Source of the DNA: Sansalvadorimonas sp965221135
GTDB lineage: Bacteria; Pseudomonadota; Gammaproteobacteria; Pseudomonadales; Endozoicomonadaceae
Length of the DNA stretch: 64,000 bases
NCBI GenBank assembly: GCA_965221135.1
Contig: CBDCRZ010000157.1
Span: 7,079 to 71,078 of the forward strand
Reading direction: 5' to 3'
Shown piece by piece: positions 1 to 9,008 of this stretch. The number at the start of each line of letters is the position of its first letter. Within the stretch, counting starts at the first letter, position 1. The position numbers and the translations under genes are program-made. The notes under the pieces were generated by a model that made no database searches, was not told the DNA's origin, and saw only the letters and a program-made list of their open reading frames with translations.

Positions 1-299
1 GTCAAACGCTAAAAACTGCAGCATCGAGTTTAACCGTCATTGAGTTCAATAGACTTAGACTGCAACTGTCACCTCTCTCCTCATGCTTGAGTCCAAGATT
101 TGGTTACATGCACCCTCAATGCAGCCAGAGCTGGTTTCATGTGCAGCTATCGCCAATATCGAGTAAGAGCCGGTTGGCTCGTTCGCTATTGAGGGCACAT
201 AACTCCATCAATGGATTTACGCATATCCACAAAATCTGTGTACAGAAAAACGGATATGTCAGTGCTGGGGCGAATCATGGTGTACGCATGCGCAACCTC
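1..299. other. Left edge, no gene recognised
   Basis: I see no convincing coding region here. The one open frame on the plus strand (87-302) has no ribosome binding site and no recognisable motif. The stretch leads directly into decayed IS66 sequence and may be part of the same insertion debris. Confidence 0.4.
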
Positions 300-591
300 T
301 GAATGAGTTCGACCGCCTGGGCAGTATCGGCTTCAACCTGTATATCCCCCGCCAGATGAATCAGTAGTACCTTTCCAGAGGGAGGCACCGGTTTCATGGG
401 TTCTGAGACCATGAGAGGAATGAGTTTTTCTCAACTGTCGGTTTGAGGAGTTTGCGTTTCCAGTATCCCTGATGGTGATAGTTGATGTGATTCGTCCGGC
501 TCCACTCTGTTTGGGTGAGGCCGGACTGTTGCCAGCGGTGAACACGCTTTGTCCACAACTGTGCCAGCGGGGTTTGTTTATCTGGTTTCAT
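300..591 (-). pseudogene. IS66-type accessory protein TnpA remnant
   Basis: From an ATG at 591 the frame reads an IS66 TnpA-like start: a tryptophan-rich helical region with 'SGLTQTEWSR' and, near residue 43, 'YWKRKLL'. This frame stops at 394. Homologous-looking sequence continues in the next frame from about 405 to 300 ('PPSGKVLLIHLAGDIQVE', then a leucine-rich tail), typical of the end of TnpA. The break lies in an A-rich run near 420, so this looks like a one-base frameshift. No intact tnpB or tnpC is present. Confidence 0.55.
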
Positions 592-663
592 GAAGTACTC
601 CTGCCTGAATGAGTAACAGGAGTATTTGCGCGGTGGATTTTATGAAAAGGAAAGTGAGGAGAA

Positions 664-819
664 ATTATCGCTTACTGGAACCCTATAACTGGTTCCGGTA
701 TGTACTGACCCAACCTTCCTAAAATAGGAAAAGAACAGCTGGTTACAGAAGACAGCGTAGATCACCTGCTGCCGATGAATCTCTCTGCTGATGAAAAAAT
801 ACCGGCTTCGTATGGATAG
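664..819 (+). pseudogene. IS66 transposase TnpC C-terminal remnant
   Basis: The plus strand encodes a fragment resembling the C-terminus of IS66 TnpC: 'LLEPYNWFRYVLTQ', then after a frame change 'DSVDHLLPMNLSADEK', matching the usual 'YLRYVLTRLP...LLPWN' ending. It is frameshifted at about 717-720 and lacks everything upstream. With the opposed TnpA remnant at 300-591 it marks an old IS66 insertion that has been rearranged. Confidence 0.5.
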
Positions 820-886
820 GGGAAGATGGTGTTCCCCGTTCGCTTACGCTGATACCGTTACAGTGCGGAATTTTGAAAACCCTTAA

Positions 887-3800
887 TCAGCGTCGATAGA
901 GATTCACTCTTATATCGCCAGAGAAGAAACCACCCTCACGCCATGACGAAATAATGTTTCTTGAATCAAGCAATTTGACTAAACCCTGATTCTCGGTGGT
1001 GTTTTTCAGTATCGGCGTTTTGTACCCAGTTGTTATTTCGGAAAAAGGTCGTGGTAGATTGGCCAATACATGACGCACTTCTTCATCATTCATAAGCGAG
1101 CAATATTTGTTAAAGAGTAAAATTCGCGTCGCTATGGGCGAAGAGTACTTTATTAAGGATTGTGCAATACTCCCGTTAAGGTTGGGTATATCGGCTTCAG
1201 TATTGACAAGAATTTGGCCTATAAGTGCTGATCGTTCGGGAAGGTCGACGAGCGCTTCTAGGTTCATCAATTTGACTATTACTAGTTTGGCTACATTATC
1301 AATTTCAGATCGAAGAAGCGCCTCTAAGAAGTCATCGTCCAGCGCAAAGCTATCTGGTTCCGCCAAATATGCGGCGATATTGGCCGCTACGAATAGAACC
1401 TGCAAGTCCCTGTTGTCGGCTAGAGCGTCGAGACTCTCCTTAGCGAATGTGATTTTTCCTTCTTCTATCAGGATTCGAAGCTTGGCTGGTTCGAGTCCTT
1501 CAGGTAGCTTTGTGAACGATTTTGGCAGTGCGTGAGCATATTCTTTATAGGCGGCGTCAGACATCGAACCCGCATTAAGGAGGAACAAACGTAGATTCAG
1601 TGAATTCATATCACTAGGTATAGGGTGTTCCAGAATAGCCCCACGAACGGCATCTCGATCAAGATACCCAACTAGACTGTCTGCTTCGAACCCTTCACCT
1701 TCCATAAAAGTAAGACAGTTCACCCAAGTTGGCTGAATCACACTTAACTTAAACAACATTGCGTGTAATCTCTCGGGTACACCTTCTAAAGCTGGCAGCC
1801 GGGTCGTCTGCCGTTCAAGAAACTCCCGAAGATCATCTTGATCCAGTTCGTCGTGGAGAATTACCGCAAGAACAGCAGGTGCATCCTCCTTTGAATTCCC
1901 TTGAAGTTCCAAAAGGATATCACGTAGGTAGCGGTCGAAATCGCGTTCGACCCGCTTCATCAAGGTTGCGTTATTCGTCGAACGTATAGTCGTGAAGTTC
2001 CTCTCACTTAGTGCCTCGAGATCGTTCTCTCCCAAAATTTCTTGGTAAACGTATTCCAGGTTCGTGATCGTAAGCTCGAAAAGCCCCTTCTCAAACATGA
2101 AGCGTACAATTTCAGAGTGTTCTTTGATTGCAGGCATATCTTTGACCTCGAAATCGAGGCATGCAACGCGTTCTGGCGCAAACTCGGGTTTATTCAACAG
2201 AATCTCTGGGAGGTTCTCCGAAACAAATTCCGGTAACTCGTCAAACTTCCTACCGAGCGTTTTAAGCAAGGTTTCCGGTAGATTCGAGACCAATTGGCTG
2301 ACGTGGGAGATATTGTTGTGGCTGGCAATCACAGCTGGGACAAGATTCCCCCAAACATTGGCTAGTCCCGAAAGAAACCCCGCAACATCGCGGCCGCTAG
2401 TGTAATAGGCATCGAAAAACTCCTCGCAGCATTCAAATTCGGACGAGAGAAACTCGAAAAGCTTCTGTGTTTGGTCGAGGAAACGGCTCCGGTCACTCAG
2501 GAGGCTATCGACAAGCTTGACGTTCAAGACATAGCTTTGCCGGAAGTCCTCATCTCGCATCGCTGCAATGACTTCTTTTGGATTGTCGATCGGAAAACCC
2601 GGCTCAGGTGTGACGAATGCCCGTATCTGGATCAGAAACTTATTGTCATTGGGCGACAAACGACCTGAGTGAAAGAGTGAAGTGTATTGGTAGTAGGTAT
2701 CGTCGAGATGGCCTTCCATAATCAGAAAGCGGGCAAGTTCTCCGTTTTCCTTGAAATTTTCGAAAAGATCCTGTGCGCGGTTGGCGTTCAAACGAAGCAG
2801 CTCGTTGAGCTTAGCCGTGCGCAGCGTTGTAATCTTTGTTCTTAGGTCTCGTATTTGGCGCAATGTCTTGCTCTTATTATCAGCCGCCTTGCTTTCGATT
2901 TCCTCCTTGCGTTGCTGGAAGGATTTCTGAGAATCCACCTCGCTTTGCAATTTGGAAACATCCATCTGATTAAATTGATTATGGACGTTGCGGTGGAATA
3001 GACGCGTAGCCCCGATCAGTTGCTCGAACGTATCGTGGCTGACCAGCTGGGGAAGCGTTATCCATGTTCCTCTATCAAGACTGACACTGACACTGACATC
3101 ATGCGCGGAAAGCTTCTCAATCAGAGCCATAGCGTAGATTTGCCGCAACTCTCTCAGACCCGAAGGCGTCTGTTGCTCGGCGGCTTCAAGCCGCTCTTCG
3201 AGTTCCGTGATATCAGCCCTATACGCGGCCTCACCAGTCCTAATGAGCTCGTCTTGACGGTTCAATATTTCGGCGAGAGTACCAGCGCCGCGGTGCAGTC
3301 GCTCAAAGTCCCTTGGATAGACGTTTTTATAGATCAGGATTGCAAGGAGCTTGTTGGCATCGAGCAGATTCTCTTCATCAGTTTCTAAATTAGCCACATA
3401 AATGGCGTATTCATTAAAGATGTTCTGAATTAACCTCAGGTCGTTCAAGTATCGCGAGACCTCTCTCAGAAACTGCTTGTCAAGGCGCCCGTCGAGCTCA
3501 AGCCTCCTTCCCTGCTCCAATACCATGTCGATCGAATTCGATGTGTTGATAATCGGTATAACGGGAATGATGAACTCGAAGAACTTGGTTCGGTCGGTGT
3601 TGACAAACATGTCGTCGCGCAGAGCATAGAGAAATCTGATGGTGTTTTTTACGCCTACGTTCTTGTTCACGAGGCTATTAATTTCGCGCAGTGTGACGAA
3701 AATTTCGGCATTGTTAAATCGATCTAAATCCTCAATAATTACAAGATCGTACTTGGTTGATTGGAAAAAGTAGACTATTTCGTCTAGGTGACGGTTCAGT

Positions 3801-4540
3801 ATGGACTCCTGATCATCATGTGCAGGTTTTATCTCGACATCCTTTAACGAGATACTCTTGAGTGACAGACCGAAGCTCGCTACATAAAAGTGATGCAGTA
3901 TTACCCAGAGGAGTGTTGTCGCGAGCGCGAAGCTCCCTAGGTTGAGCCAATTACTAAACGAGAGAGGAGCGAAAAAAGTACCGCTGATAATGTCTTCTCG
4001 CCGAGAAAACACGAACCAAATCGCGAGAATTCCAAGCATCATGTAAAGAGATTGAAAGATCGACCAAACACCAGGCGACTGAATTCTTTTGAACCGAGAT
4101 AGCGGAAGTTTATTTGCATCAGCACCATACAGCATCTGCTGCAAGATACTTCTCTCAATCTCTTGACGGCTCACCTTCTCGCTCCCCAAATCGGCCTCGG
4201 GAACGAACGCAGCGAGAGAGATATGAAGCGCAGGCCGCCGATATTTCTTCAAGAAGGATTGAATGATGCTGCTCTTTCCTGACCCATAGGGACCAGTTAG
4301 GGCAATGTTGAAGACCTTTGGATTGTTTGTCGCAAACAGAATCGCTTCGGAATACACGCCAGACTTGTCTGCATCATCAGTTGGCGCGAGATCTACAAAC
4401 TTGGATTGTATGTCGGCTGAGCGGTCTTTGATTTCCAGCGAAGCCGCGATGTTATACAAGCTGTTGGCAAGCTTGCGTGTTAGGGAGATGATGGTCTTTA
4501 TCATACGGTACTGAACAAGCCTTAAAAAACGAAAATTCAC
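887..4540 (-). CDS. YobI/KAP-like membrane P-loop NTPase, 1217 aa
   Basis: A large predicted ATPase. Walker A 'GPYGSGKSS' is at about residues 83-91 and Walker B 'LVIIEDLDRF' at about 266-275. Two hydrophobic segments (about 160-178 and 200-220) lie between them, the arrangement of KAP and YobI-like NTPases, which place the ATPase on the inner face of the membrane. The remaining roughly 850 residues are helical, with a coiled-coil stretch near 440-470 ('ELEERLEAAEQQ') and another near 560-620; I recognise no domain there. Start: a GTG at 4540, with a strong AAGGAGG 24 bases upstream beyond an 18-bp palindrome; an ATG at 4504 is the alternative. It lies between IS66 debris and korB, with a KorB operator 62 bp upstream. 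YobI-type NTPases occur among mobile and defence genes; a defence role here is only inference. Confidence 0.75.
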   Translation of the reverse strand: MNFRFLRLVQYRMIKTIISLTRKLANSLYNIAASLEIKDRSADIQSKFVDLAPTDDADKSGVYSEAILFATNNPKVFNIALTGPYGSGKSSIIQSFLKKYRRPALHISLAAFVPEADLGSEKVSRQEIERSILQQMLYGADANKLPLSRFKRIQSPGVWSIFQSLYMMLGILAIWFVFSRREDIISGTFFAPLSFSNWLNLGSFALATTLLWVILHHFYVASFGLSLKSISLKDVEIKPAHDDQESILNRHLDEIVYFFQSTKYDLVIIEDLDRFNNAEIFVTLREINSLVNKNVGVKNTIRFLYALRDDMFVNTDRTKFFEFIIPVIPIINTSNSIDMVLEQGRRLELDGRLDKQFLREVSRYLNDLRLIQNIFNEYAIYVANLETDEENLLDANKLLAILIYKNVYPRDFERLHRGAGTLAEILNRQDELIRTGEAAYRADITELEERLEAAEQQTPSGLRELRQIYAMALIEKLSAHDVSVSVSLDRGTWITLPQLVSHDTFEQLIGATRLFHRNVHNQFNQMDVSKLQSEVDSQKSFQQRKEEIESKAADNKSKTLRQIRDLRTKITTLRTAKLNELLRLNANRAQDLFENFKENGELARFLIMEGHLDDTYYQYTSLFHSGRLSPNDNKFLIQIRAFVTPEPGFPIDNPKEVIAAMRDEDFRQSYVLNVKLVDSLLSDRSRFLDQTQKLFEFLSSEFECCEEFFDAYYTSGRDVAGFLSGLANVWGNLVPAVIASHNNISHVSQLVSNLPETLLKTLGRKFDELPEFVSENLPEILLNKPEFAPERVACLDFEVKDMPAIKEHSEIVRFMFEKGLFELTITNLEYVYQEILGENDLEALSERNFTTIRSTNNATLMKRVERDFDRYLRDILLELQGNSKEDAPAVLAVILHDELDQDDLREFLERQTTRLPALEGVPERLHAMLFKLSVIQPTWVNCLTFMEGEGFEADSLVGYLDRDAVRGAILEHPIPSDMNSLNLRLFLLNAGSMSDAAYKEYAHALPKSFTKLPEGLEPAKLRILIEEGKITFAKESLDALADNRDLQVLFVAANIAAYLAEPDSFALDDDFLEALLRSEIDNVAKLVIVKLMNLEALVDLPERSALIGQILVNTEADIPNLNGSIAQSLIKYSSPIATRILLFNKYCSLMNDEEVRHVLANLPRPFSEITTGYKTPILKNTTENQGLVKLLDSRNIISSWREGGFFSGDIRVNLYRR

Positions 4541-4544
4541 GAAA

Positions 4545-4562
4545 GACTGATTTAAATCAGTC
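4545..4562. repeat. 18-bp perfect palindrome between SD and GTG start
   Basis: GACTGATTTAAATCAGTC is a perfect palindrome placed exactly between a strong Shine-Dalgarno (AAGGAGG on the minus strand, about 4562-4568) and the GTG start of the NTPase gene. Folded in mRNA it would bring SD and start codon to a normal distance of about 6 nt. It could instead be a repressor operator. Confidence 0.5.
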
Positions 4563-4601
4563 CTCCTTTTCCTGGATAAAAAAGATGGGTGCCTGAGATT
4601 A

Positions 4602-4614
4602 TTTAGCCGCTAAA
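4602..4614. promoter_or_regulatory. KorB operator OB1
   Basis: TTTAGCCGCTAAA, identical to the RK2 KorB operator consensus TTTAGCSGCTAAA. It lies 62 bp upstream of the NTPase start and downstream of the korB terminator, so KorB may repress this cargo gene. Confidence 0.85.
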
Positions 4615-4640
4615 AAAAATCAACCAGTATCGACCGACAC

Positions 4641-4666
4641 AAAAACCGGCTAGGCCGGTTTTTTTT
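4641..4666. terminator. Bidirectional terminator after korB
   Basis: CCGGC-tag-GCCGG (4646-4658) flanked by A5 on one side and T8 on the other. It lies 15 bases beyond the korB stop and works as an intrinsic terminator read from either strand. Confidence 0.8.
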
Positions 4667-4680
4667 CTCGTCCCAGTCTG

Positions 4681-5751
4681 TCAGTCTGGGATAACCGACA
4701 CTAACTGAAGCTCCCCCAAATCAACCTCTTCTTCCCCTCCATCATCAAGAGAAATCCAGCCGAAGCCGTCCATTTCCGGCAACCTGTCTATCAACAGATT
4801 GCCCAGCCGCTGCTTATAGATGATGCGAACAACCCCCTTCGATGTATGCTTAGGATTGGCTGGTTTCTGTTCTGGCTCCTGATCGGCAGACACCTTAGCG
4901 GGTTTGGCTGGTTTCTGTTCCGGCTCCGGGTCGCCTCCTTCAGAAACCTTGTCAGCATCAGCTACCCCCTCAAAAACATCAACAGTCTGAGGGTCGCGGG
5001 GTGATGATGGCTGATTCTCTTCCTGGCTGAATACTATACCCGGTTTTTTCTTAGCCTCGGTCTGCTCCTCAATCCATGCTTTAAGCAGCTTTATAGAACC
5101 CCTTGTTAGTTCCTGGTCGGGGTCAGATAACCATTGTTCAACAGATACTTTGTCTTTCTTGGTGAGCTTGGCCAACTCGTTAATCACTGTCACATCCTCA
5201 CACCGCCCGGTATAAAACACATCAGCAACAACGTGTGGAAGATCAAGCAATACATAGTGTTGGGATATGTAGGAATTGGATTTCCCCAGTGCCTTCGCAA
5301 TATCCCCTTTTTTCACACCCTTCTTAACTTCTTCACCGACAAACTCTGCAATTTCTCTTGGGGTTAAACTGTCTCTTTGCAGATTTTCTACAACCTGATC
5401 GGCCTTGTTGTAGTCTTCATCAATAAAACCGGGAATAGTATTTTTGCCCGCCAGAATAGAAGCCCGGAAGCGCCGCGCCCCATGATTAATAATGTGTCGT
5501 GCAGGGTCGTCTGGGTGCGTTCTGACAGAGATAGGGGTTTTAACACCTCTGCCTTTTATGTTGCTGGCCAGCTCTTTAAGTGACTCTTCATCAAAAGTCT
5601 TTCGGGGCTGATCGGGGTCTTCATCAATCGATGCAATATCAAATTCAGTCGGACCCCCGGTGGATTCCGCAGTTTCCAGCATATCTGATAGGTCGCCCAA
5701 ACCACCGAAACCCAAATCCCCCATAGCATCACCCTTTTTATCAGCAATCAT
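4681..5751 (-). CDS. korB: KorB: ParB-family partition protein and global repressor
   Basis: Strong resemblance to RK2 KorB over its whole length (356 vs 358 aa). The N-terminal ParB segment has 'DEDPDQPRKTFDEESL', 'GVKTPISVR' and 'IINHGARRFRASILAGK'. A central helix-turn-helix ('KKGDIAKALGKSNSYISQH') follows, then 'RCEDVTVINELAKL', then an acidic/proline-rich linker with EPEQKPAK repeats, and a C-terminal SH3-like dimerisation domain ending 'LGELQLVSVIPD'. In RK2, KorB binds OB sites, represses replication and transfer operons and works with IncC in partition; the twelve OB sites here fit that. The ATG at 5751 overlaps the incC stop (ATGA); the GTG just before is an alternative. Confidence 0.95.
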   Translation of the reverse strand: MIADKKGDAMGDLGFGGLGDLSDMLETAESTGGPTEFDIASIDEDPDQPRKTFDEESLKELASNIKGRGVKTPISVRTHPDDPARHIINHGARRFRASILAGKNTIPGFIDEDYNKADQVVENLQRDSLTPREIAEFVGEEVKKGVKKGDIAKALGKSNSYISQHYVLLDLPHVVADVFYTGRCEDVTVINELAKLTKKDKVSVEQWLSDPDQELTRGSIKLLKAWIEEQTEAKKKPGIVFSQEENQPSSPRDPQTVDVFEGVADADKVSEGGDPEPEQKPAKPAKVSADQEPEQKPANPKHTSKGVVRIIYKQRLGNLLIDRLPEMDGFGWISLDDGGEEEVDLGELQLVSVIPD

Positions 5752-6512
5752 CACTTAAACCCCATTTCTTTGGAAACATAGCTGGCAAGCGCCTTAACCT
5801 CTTTCCCGGCCACCCTCGCTGCGGTCTTCTTAATCTTCCAGACAGGCACCCCCTTCGACAGCGCATCAGCAATACTGCTACGCAGACCTATTGCTGTTGG
5901 CAGCATCAAACTAGGGAACGCTTTGGATAGTTCTTCTAGGTGCGCCCTATGTCGTGGATTGCGCCCATCAACTTTGCTGGCGGCCATTCCCAAAAACCGA
6001 AGTTTCTTGTTCCTTTTCTTCACATTGGAAATTGTCGCCATCATTTTCTTAATGCCTTTGATGGAATACACCTCAAGCTCGATAGGCGAAAGAACATAAT
6101 CTGCTGAGAACAAACTTGCTACCATTGCGTTTCCTAGAGAGGGAGGGGTGTCCACAATACATAAATCAAAGCCTGCCCCATCCAACACACTAACAACCTG
6201 CTTGAAGCTCACAGATGCGTCGGACAGCGAGTGTTTATCAATATCTGCCAGCCCAGCATCGGCCTCGATGAGTACCACTCCCCCTTCAACTGGTTTTACC
6301 TTGTCCTTTATGGACTTGGTGTCGCCAGTGAAAACCTGAGAAGCCACACTCCCTGATCTGTGAAGTTGAAGTGTGTGTGATGCGTTCCCTTGTGTATCCC
6401 CATCAATCACCACCACCTTTTTTCCCTGCTCCGCAAAATAAAAGGCCAGGTGAACAACGAACGAGGTTTTACCAACTCCTCCTTTCTGGTTAGCAACAAC
6501 CATATTTTTCAT
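5751..6512 (-). CDS. incC: IncC: ParA-family partition ATPase
   Basis: A 253-residue ParA-type Walker ATPase with the deviant Walker A 'QKGGVGKTSF' at residues 9-18, Walker A' 'VVVIDGDTQGNA' at about 34-45 and Walker B 'DLCIVDTPPSLGNA'. It matches RK2 IncC2 in size and position: after korA and translationally coupled to korB by a 4-base overlap. IncC is the ATPase partner of KorB in partition and strengthens KorB repression. It has no N-terminal extension like RK2 IncC1, because korA here is separate and upstream rather than nested. Confidence 0.93.
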   Translation of the reverse strand: MKNMVVANQKGGVGKTSFVVHLAFYFAEQGKKVVVIDGDTQGNASHTLQLHRSGSVASQVFTGDTKSIKDKVKPVEGGVVLIEADAGLADIDKHSLSDASVSFKQVVSVLDGAGFDLCIVDTPPSLGNAMVASLFSADYVLSPIELEVYSIKGIKKMMATISNVKKRNKKLRFLGMAASKVDGRNPRHRAHLEELSKAFPSLMLPTAIGLRSSIADALSKGVPVWKIKKTAARVAGKEVKALASYVSKEMGFK

Positions 6513-6522
6513 TCTTCAATTC

Positions 6523-6816
6523 CTATTTTTTTGCGGTGTGTTTTGCCCACATAGACACAATAAACGCTTTTTGTTCGGGGATGATAACAGCGGGTGTTCT
6601 GACAAATCCCACAGGAATATTTGCTTCCCTGTAAGCTGCCCACTCCCTGCTTACGGTTTGAGAGACTGCCCCTTTGGTTATGCCTTCCTGATCGGCACAC
6701 TTACACTGCTTTTGGCCACAGACCAGCACAGCATGAGCCACCCGTTGCGCCACGCCCCCTATATCCATGTTTCGCACAACGTCCTGAAAACCTTGTTCCT
6801 TGATAACGTTTTTCAT
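6523..6816 (-). CDS. korA: KorA: transcriptional repressor (TrfB family)
   Basis: The 97 residues align with RK2 KorA/TrfB: 'GITKGAVSQTVSREWAAY' is the recognition region (RK2 'GLTRGAVSQAVHRVWAAF'), followed by 'IPVGFVRTPAVIIPEQKAF', the dimerisation segment shared with TrbA. The ATG at 6816 is chosen because it opens the conserved region; an upstream ATG at 6870 would add 18 unrelated residues and overlap the promoter. First gene of korA-incC-korB, with incC 10 bases downstream. A KorA-like operator overlaps the -10 of its predicted promoter, so autoregulation is likely. Confidence 0.9.
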   Translation of the reverse strand: MKNVIKEQGFQDVVRNMDIGGVAQRVAHAVLVCGQKQCKCADQEGITKGAVSQTVSREWAAYREANIPVGFVRTPAVIIPEQKAFIVSMWAKHTAKK

Positions 6817-6876
6817 TCGATATATCCGAAATTTATCTTGAAAAAGCCGAAAGACAAAACCAGCTGACATACTGTA

Positions 6877-6904
6877 AGTTTACCTAAACAACTAAAATAA
6901 TCAA
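6877..6904 (-). promoter_or_regulatory. korA promoter with KorA-like operator
   Basis: On the minus strand TTGATT (6904-6899), a 16-bp spacer and TAAACT (6882-6877) form a sigma-70-like promoter. GTTTACCTAAAC at 6878-6889 differs from the RK2 KorA operator GTTTAGCTAAAC only in the central pair and covers the -10 side. Confidence 0.6.
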
Positions 6905-6917
6905 TATATCGAACACG
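6904..6917. promoter_or_regulatory. 14-bp motif shared with trbA-trbB promoter region
   Basis: ATATATCGAACACG occurs here just upstream of the korA promoter, and again exactly, inverted, at 9477-9490 ahead of trbB. Both sit at promoters expected to be co-controlled, so it is a candidate operator for TrbA or another regulator. Confidence 0.45.
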
Positions 6918-6941
6918 ATAAAATAAAGAATATGAGAGACA

Positions 6942-6966
6942 CCTAACTAGGATCCCTAGTGTCCGG
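6942..6966. repeat. Palindromic site upstream of korA
   Basis: The stretch reads as an imperfect palindrome centred on CTAGGATCCCTAG, with GACAC and GTGTC outer arms. It lies between the small membrane gene and korA, and may be an operator or an mRNA hairpin. Confidence 0.35.
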
Positions 6967-7020
6967 GTGGGCATATGGAAAAGAAAAAGCGGACTAAAGG
7001 AGAGACAGGGTTGTCAGTTT

Positions 7021-7033
7021 TTTAGCCGCTAAA
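7021..7033. promoter_or_regulatory. KorB operator OB2
   Basis: TTTAGCCGCTAAA, exact consensus, one base beyond the stop of the 73-aa membrane gene and about 205 bp upstream of korA. It would allow KorB to act on the korA-incC-korB operon. Confidence 0.85.
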
Positions 7034-7034
7034 A

Positions 7035-7256
7035 TTAAGAATCGTGCATAACGGGGGGTTTATAGCTGGTTACAAAAGCCGTAAGGAGAGTGTATGCCAC
7101 AAAATAACCAATAAACACCCACCAACTCCCACCCGCAACCACCAGGGCGAGTTGGTAGAGAATATAAACCCCACCCACAAAACGCACAACCGGCCACGTG
7201 AAAAGCAACAGGAACCACACTGGGGTCACCACCCAACTAATAAACATCCTAGACAT
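7035..7256 (-). CDS. Small membrane protein, 73 aa, unknown
   Basis: Two hydrophobic segments (about residues 8-33 and 38-62) predict a small double-spanning inner-membrane protein. The start has a very good GGGAGGG ribosome binding site 6 bases upstream, and the gene follows rep by 18 bases, so the two are probably cotranscribed. I do not recognise a family. Small membrane proteins of unknown role are common in IncP control regions. Confidence 0.7.
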   Translation of the reverse strand: MSRMFISWVVTPVWFLLLFTWPVVRFVGGVYILYQLALVVAGGSWWVFIGYFVAYTLLTAFVTSYKPPVMHDS

Positions 7257-7274
7257 AAAGCCCTCCCTGGCTTC

Positions 7275-8408
7275 TTAATCCTTCTCAGGCCAATCATCAT
7301 ATTCCCCTTGCTCTGCCCATGACGTATCTGAAAAACCTGCAGGGGCAGCTCGATCTTTCGCTTTTTCGATGGCAGCCTCATCTTCCTGCCTCATTGTTTT
7401 CAATATTCCACGCAAATAGCTGTAGCGGCCTTTCTTAAATTCAAAACCGGGCTTGGCTGCCATTCGGGACAATGTAAGCAGTGCCTCTGTTAAAAATGCT
7501 TTTTCGTAGGCCGTCACTATCATAACAGCGTCCTGATCTTCGACGTCTGGAACGATAGTTTTTAGCATGGAGAGCATGCCCTCATCAAAGTCAGCGGGAA
7601 GCAGTCTGGGTTCATCGGGAGTATCTATAGGTACAAATTGAACATTTGTCCGAATGATAAATTTTATAGCTACAACCTTCCGCCCCCCTTTGATTAGCTG
7701 GTAATCAAACTGTAGATCGGTCTTATCCTTCAGTTCGTTTTGTGCTCGATCAATGACATTCACACGAAACGAATCAAACCGACCACTGTATGCTGTTTTT
7801 TTAACCCCAAGAATTGCGCGTAAATCATCGACTGATTTTTGGTAAAAGCTAACAGAACCTTGGCTTTTTCCTAGGTTGTGACTTTTCCTTAGCAACTCAT
7901 ACAGGCGGATGGAATAACGGGATACTAACCCCGATAGCTGAATAAGTTGGTAGCGCGTAAAATTACCAGCAAAATCCCTTATATGCTCTTCTATACGGCT
8001 CTCAAATTCGACCGTTAGAACCCCTTCTGACTCGTCATCGAAATCAAATGATCGGAACAACCCTAACGATACAAAACCCGGCTTTCCGTCCGCTCTTTCT
8101 ACCTCAACCACTATTGATTTCAATTCCCGCACATAAGATCGGATATTCTTATAAAATCCAGTTTTATGAACCCCCGCTATCTTAGACAGCTCCGATATGG
8201 AATACCGAAATGTGGGGAGGGGGACGTGACTTTTACTCGGCCTGGGATCAACCCTACTAATGACGGAGGCCACTATCTTCTGAGCAGCAGCACTTAATAT
8301 ATACCGCCCCTCAATCAATTTGTTGCTCTTATAAACAACACCATCCTTGCTGATTGTGGTGTTCTCGCCTTCCATGCTTCGCACTTTTATTTTCTCATCT
8401 AACAGCAT
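7275..8408 (-). CDS. repB: Rep_3-family plasmid replication initiator
   Basis: A 377-residue RepB/Rep_3 initiator with two winged-helix domains. Domain 1 includes 'LIEGRYILSAAAQKIVASVI' near residue 30 and 'YSISELSKIAGV'; domain 2 includes 'FTRYQLIQLSGLVSRYSIRL' and 'YELLRKS', the usual core of iteron-binding initiators. The C-terminus is acidic. It reads away from an iteron cluster directly upstream, as expected. Start uncertain: ATG 8408 has a weak ribosome site, ATG 8375 is possible. This replaces the TrfA/oriV system of true IncP-1 plasmids. Confidence 0.9.
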   Translation of the reverse strand: MLLDEKIKVRSMEGENTTISKDGVVYKSNKLIEGRYILSAAAQKIVASVISRVDPRPSKSHVPLPTFRYSISELSKIAGVHKTGFYKNIRSYVRELKSIVVEVERADGKPGFVSLGLFRSFDFDDESEGVLTVEFESRIEEHIRDFAGNFTRYQLIQLSGLVSRYSIRLYELLRKSHNLGKSQGSVSFYQKSVDDLRAILGVKKTAYSGRFDSFRVNVIDRAQNELKDKTDLQFDYQLIKGGRKVVAIKFIIRTNVQFVPIDTPDEPRLLPADFDEGMLSMLKTIVPDVEDQDAVMIVTAYEKAFLTEALLTLSRMAAKPGFEFKKGRYSYLRGILKTMRQEDEAAIEKAKDRAAPAGFSDTSWAEQGEYDDWPEKD

Positions 8409-8496
8409 ACTAATAGCGCCTGCCCGCCAACTTCACACCAACCAATACAAAAACAGCGATGAAACCACAGTTAAAACCACCCCTCTTACCTTCTTA

Positions 8497-8718
8497 CCCC
8501 TAGTTATGTCTAATCAACTAGGAATTAACAGGCTTTTAGCTCGAAAATGGTAGACATAGCTAGGGGCTAAACCAAATAGTAAACCCTAAAACCCACACCC
8601 ACAACCCCAAAAGTAGACAAAGCTAGTGGTTAAGTAGATAAAGCTAGGCCTCAAGAAGACAAAGCTAGGTATATAATAGACAAAGCTGGGGGTGAAGTAG
8701 ACAAAGCTAGGTGTATTA
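8497..8718 (+). repeat. Rep iterons, 21-bp period
   Basis: Five tandem 21-bp copies of TAGACAAAGCTAGG(N7) run from 8614 to 8718 (at 8614, 8635, 8656, 8677, 8698). A sixth is at 8551-8571 (TAGACATAGCTAGGGG...). An inverted copy (CCCCTAGTTATGTCTA, 8497-8512) lies nearest rep, where it may serve as the autorepression operator. The 21-bp period keeps all sites on one face of the helix. Confidence 0.88.
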
Positions 8719-8995
8719 TCCCATCAGCCCAGTTGTGGCGCGGGTTTCAGGCGAGTGTAAAACAAGAACAAACAAGCTTAAAACAAGTAAAACACACAAA
8801 CACACGCTGGTTAGTGGGGTGACATTTGTTGTAACCCTCGCAACTGAACAACAAACCCAACTTGCAGAGTGTGTAGATATATCTGAATTTATAAATTAAG
8901 GTATATGATTGTATAAAGCGTTTTTATAATGGTTGTTGGGTTTACTGGTGCTGTTAGATCGCATAGGGTTTAAGTTACTGGTCTCTTTTTGTTTT

Positions 8996-9008
8996 TTTAG
9001 CCGCTAAA
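8996..9008. promoter_or_regulatory. KorB operator OB3
   Basis: TTTAGCCGCTAAA immediately upstream of trbA. Its right half (TAAAAT at 9005-9010) may also be the -10 of the trbA promoter, as in the small-gene modules near 49-52 kb. Confidence 0.85.

Noticed and set aside
1107..3388. Several plus-strand frames inside the NTPase gene
   Set aside because: Antisense shadows of a long conserved gene with Walker motifs.
8711..8899. 62-aa plus-strand frame in the origin region
   Set aside because: Overlaps the last iteron, has no ribosome site, and the composition is that of AT-rich origin DNA.
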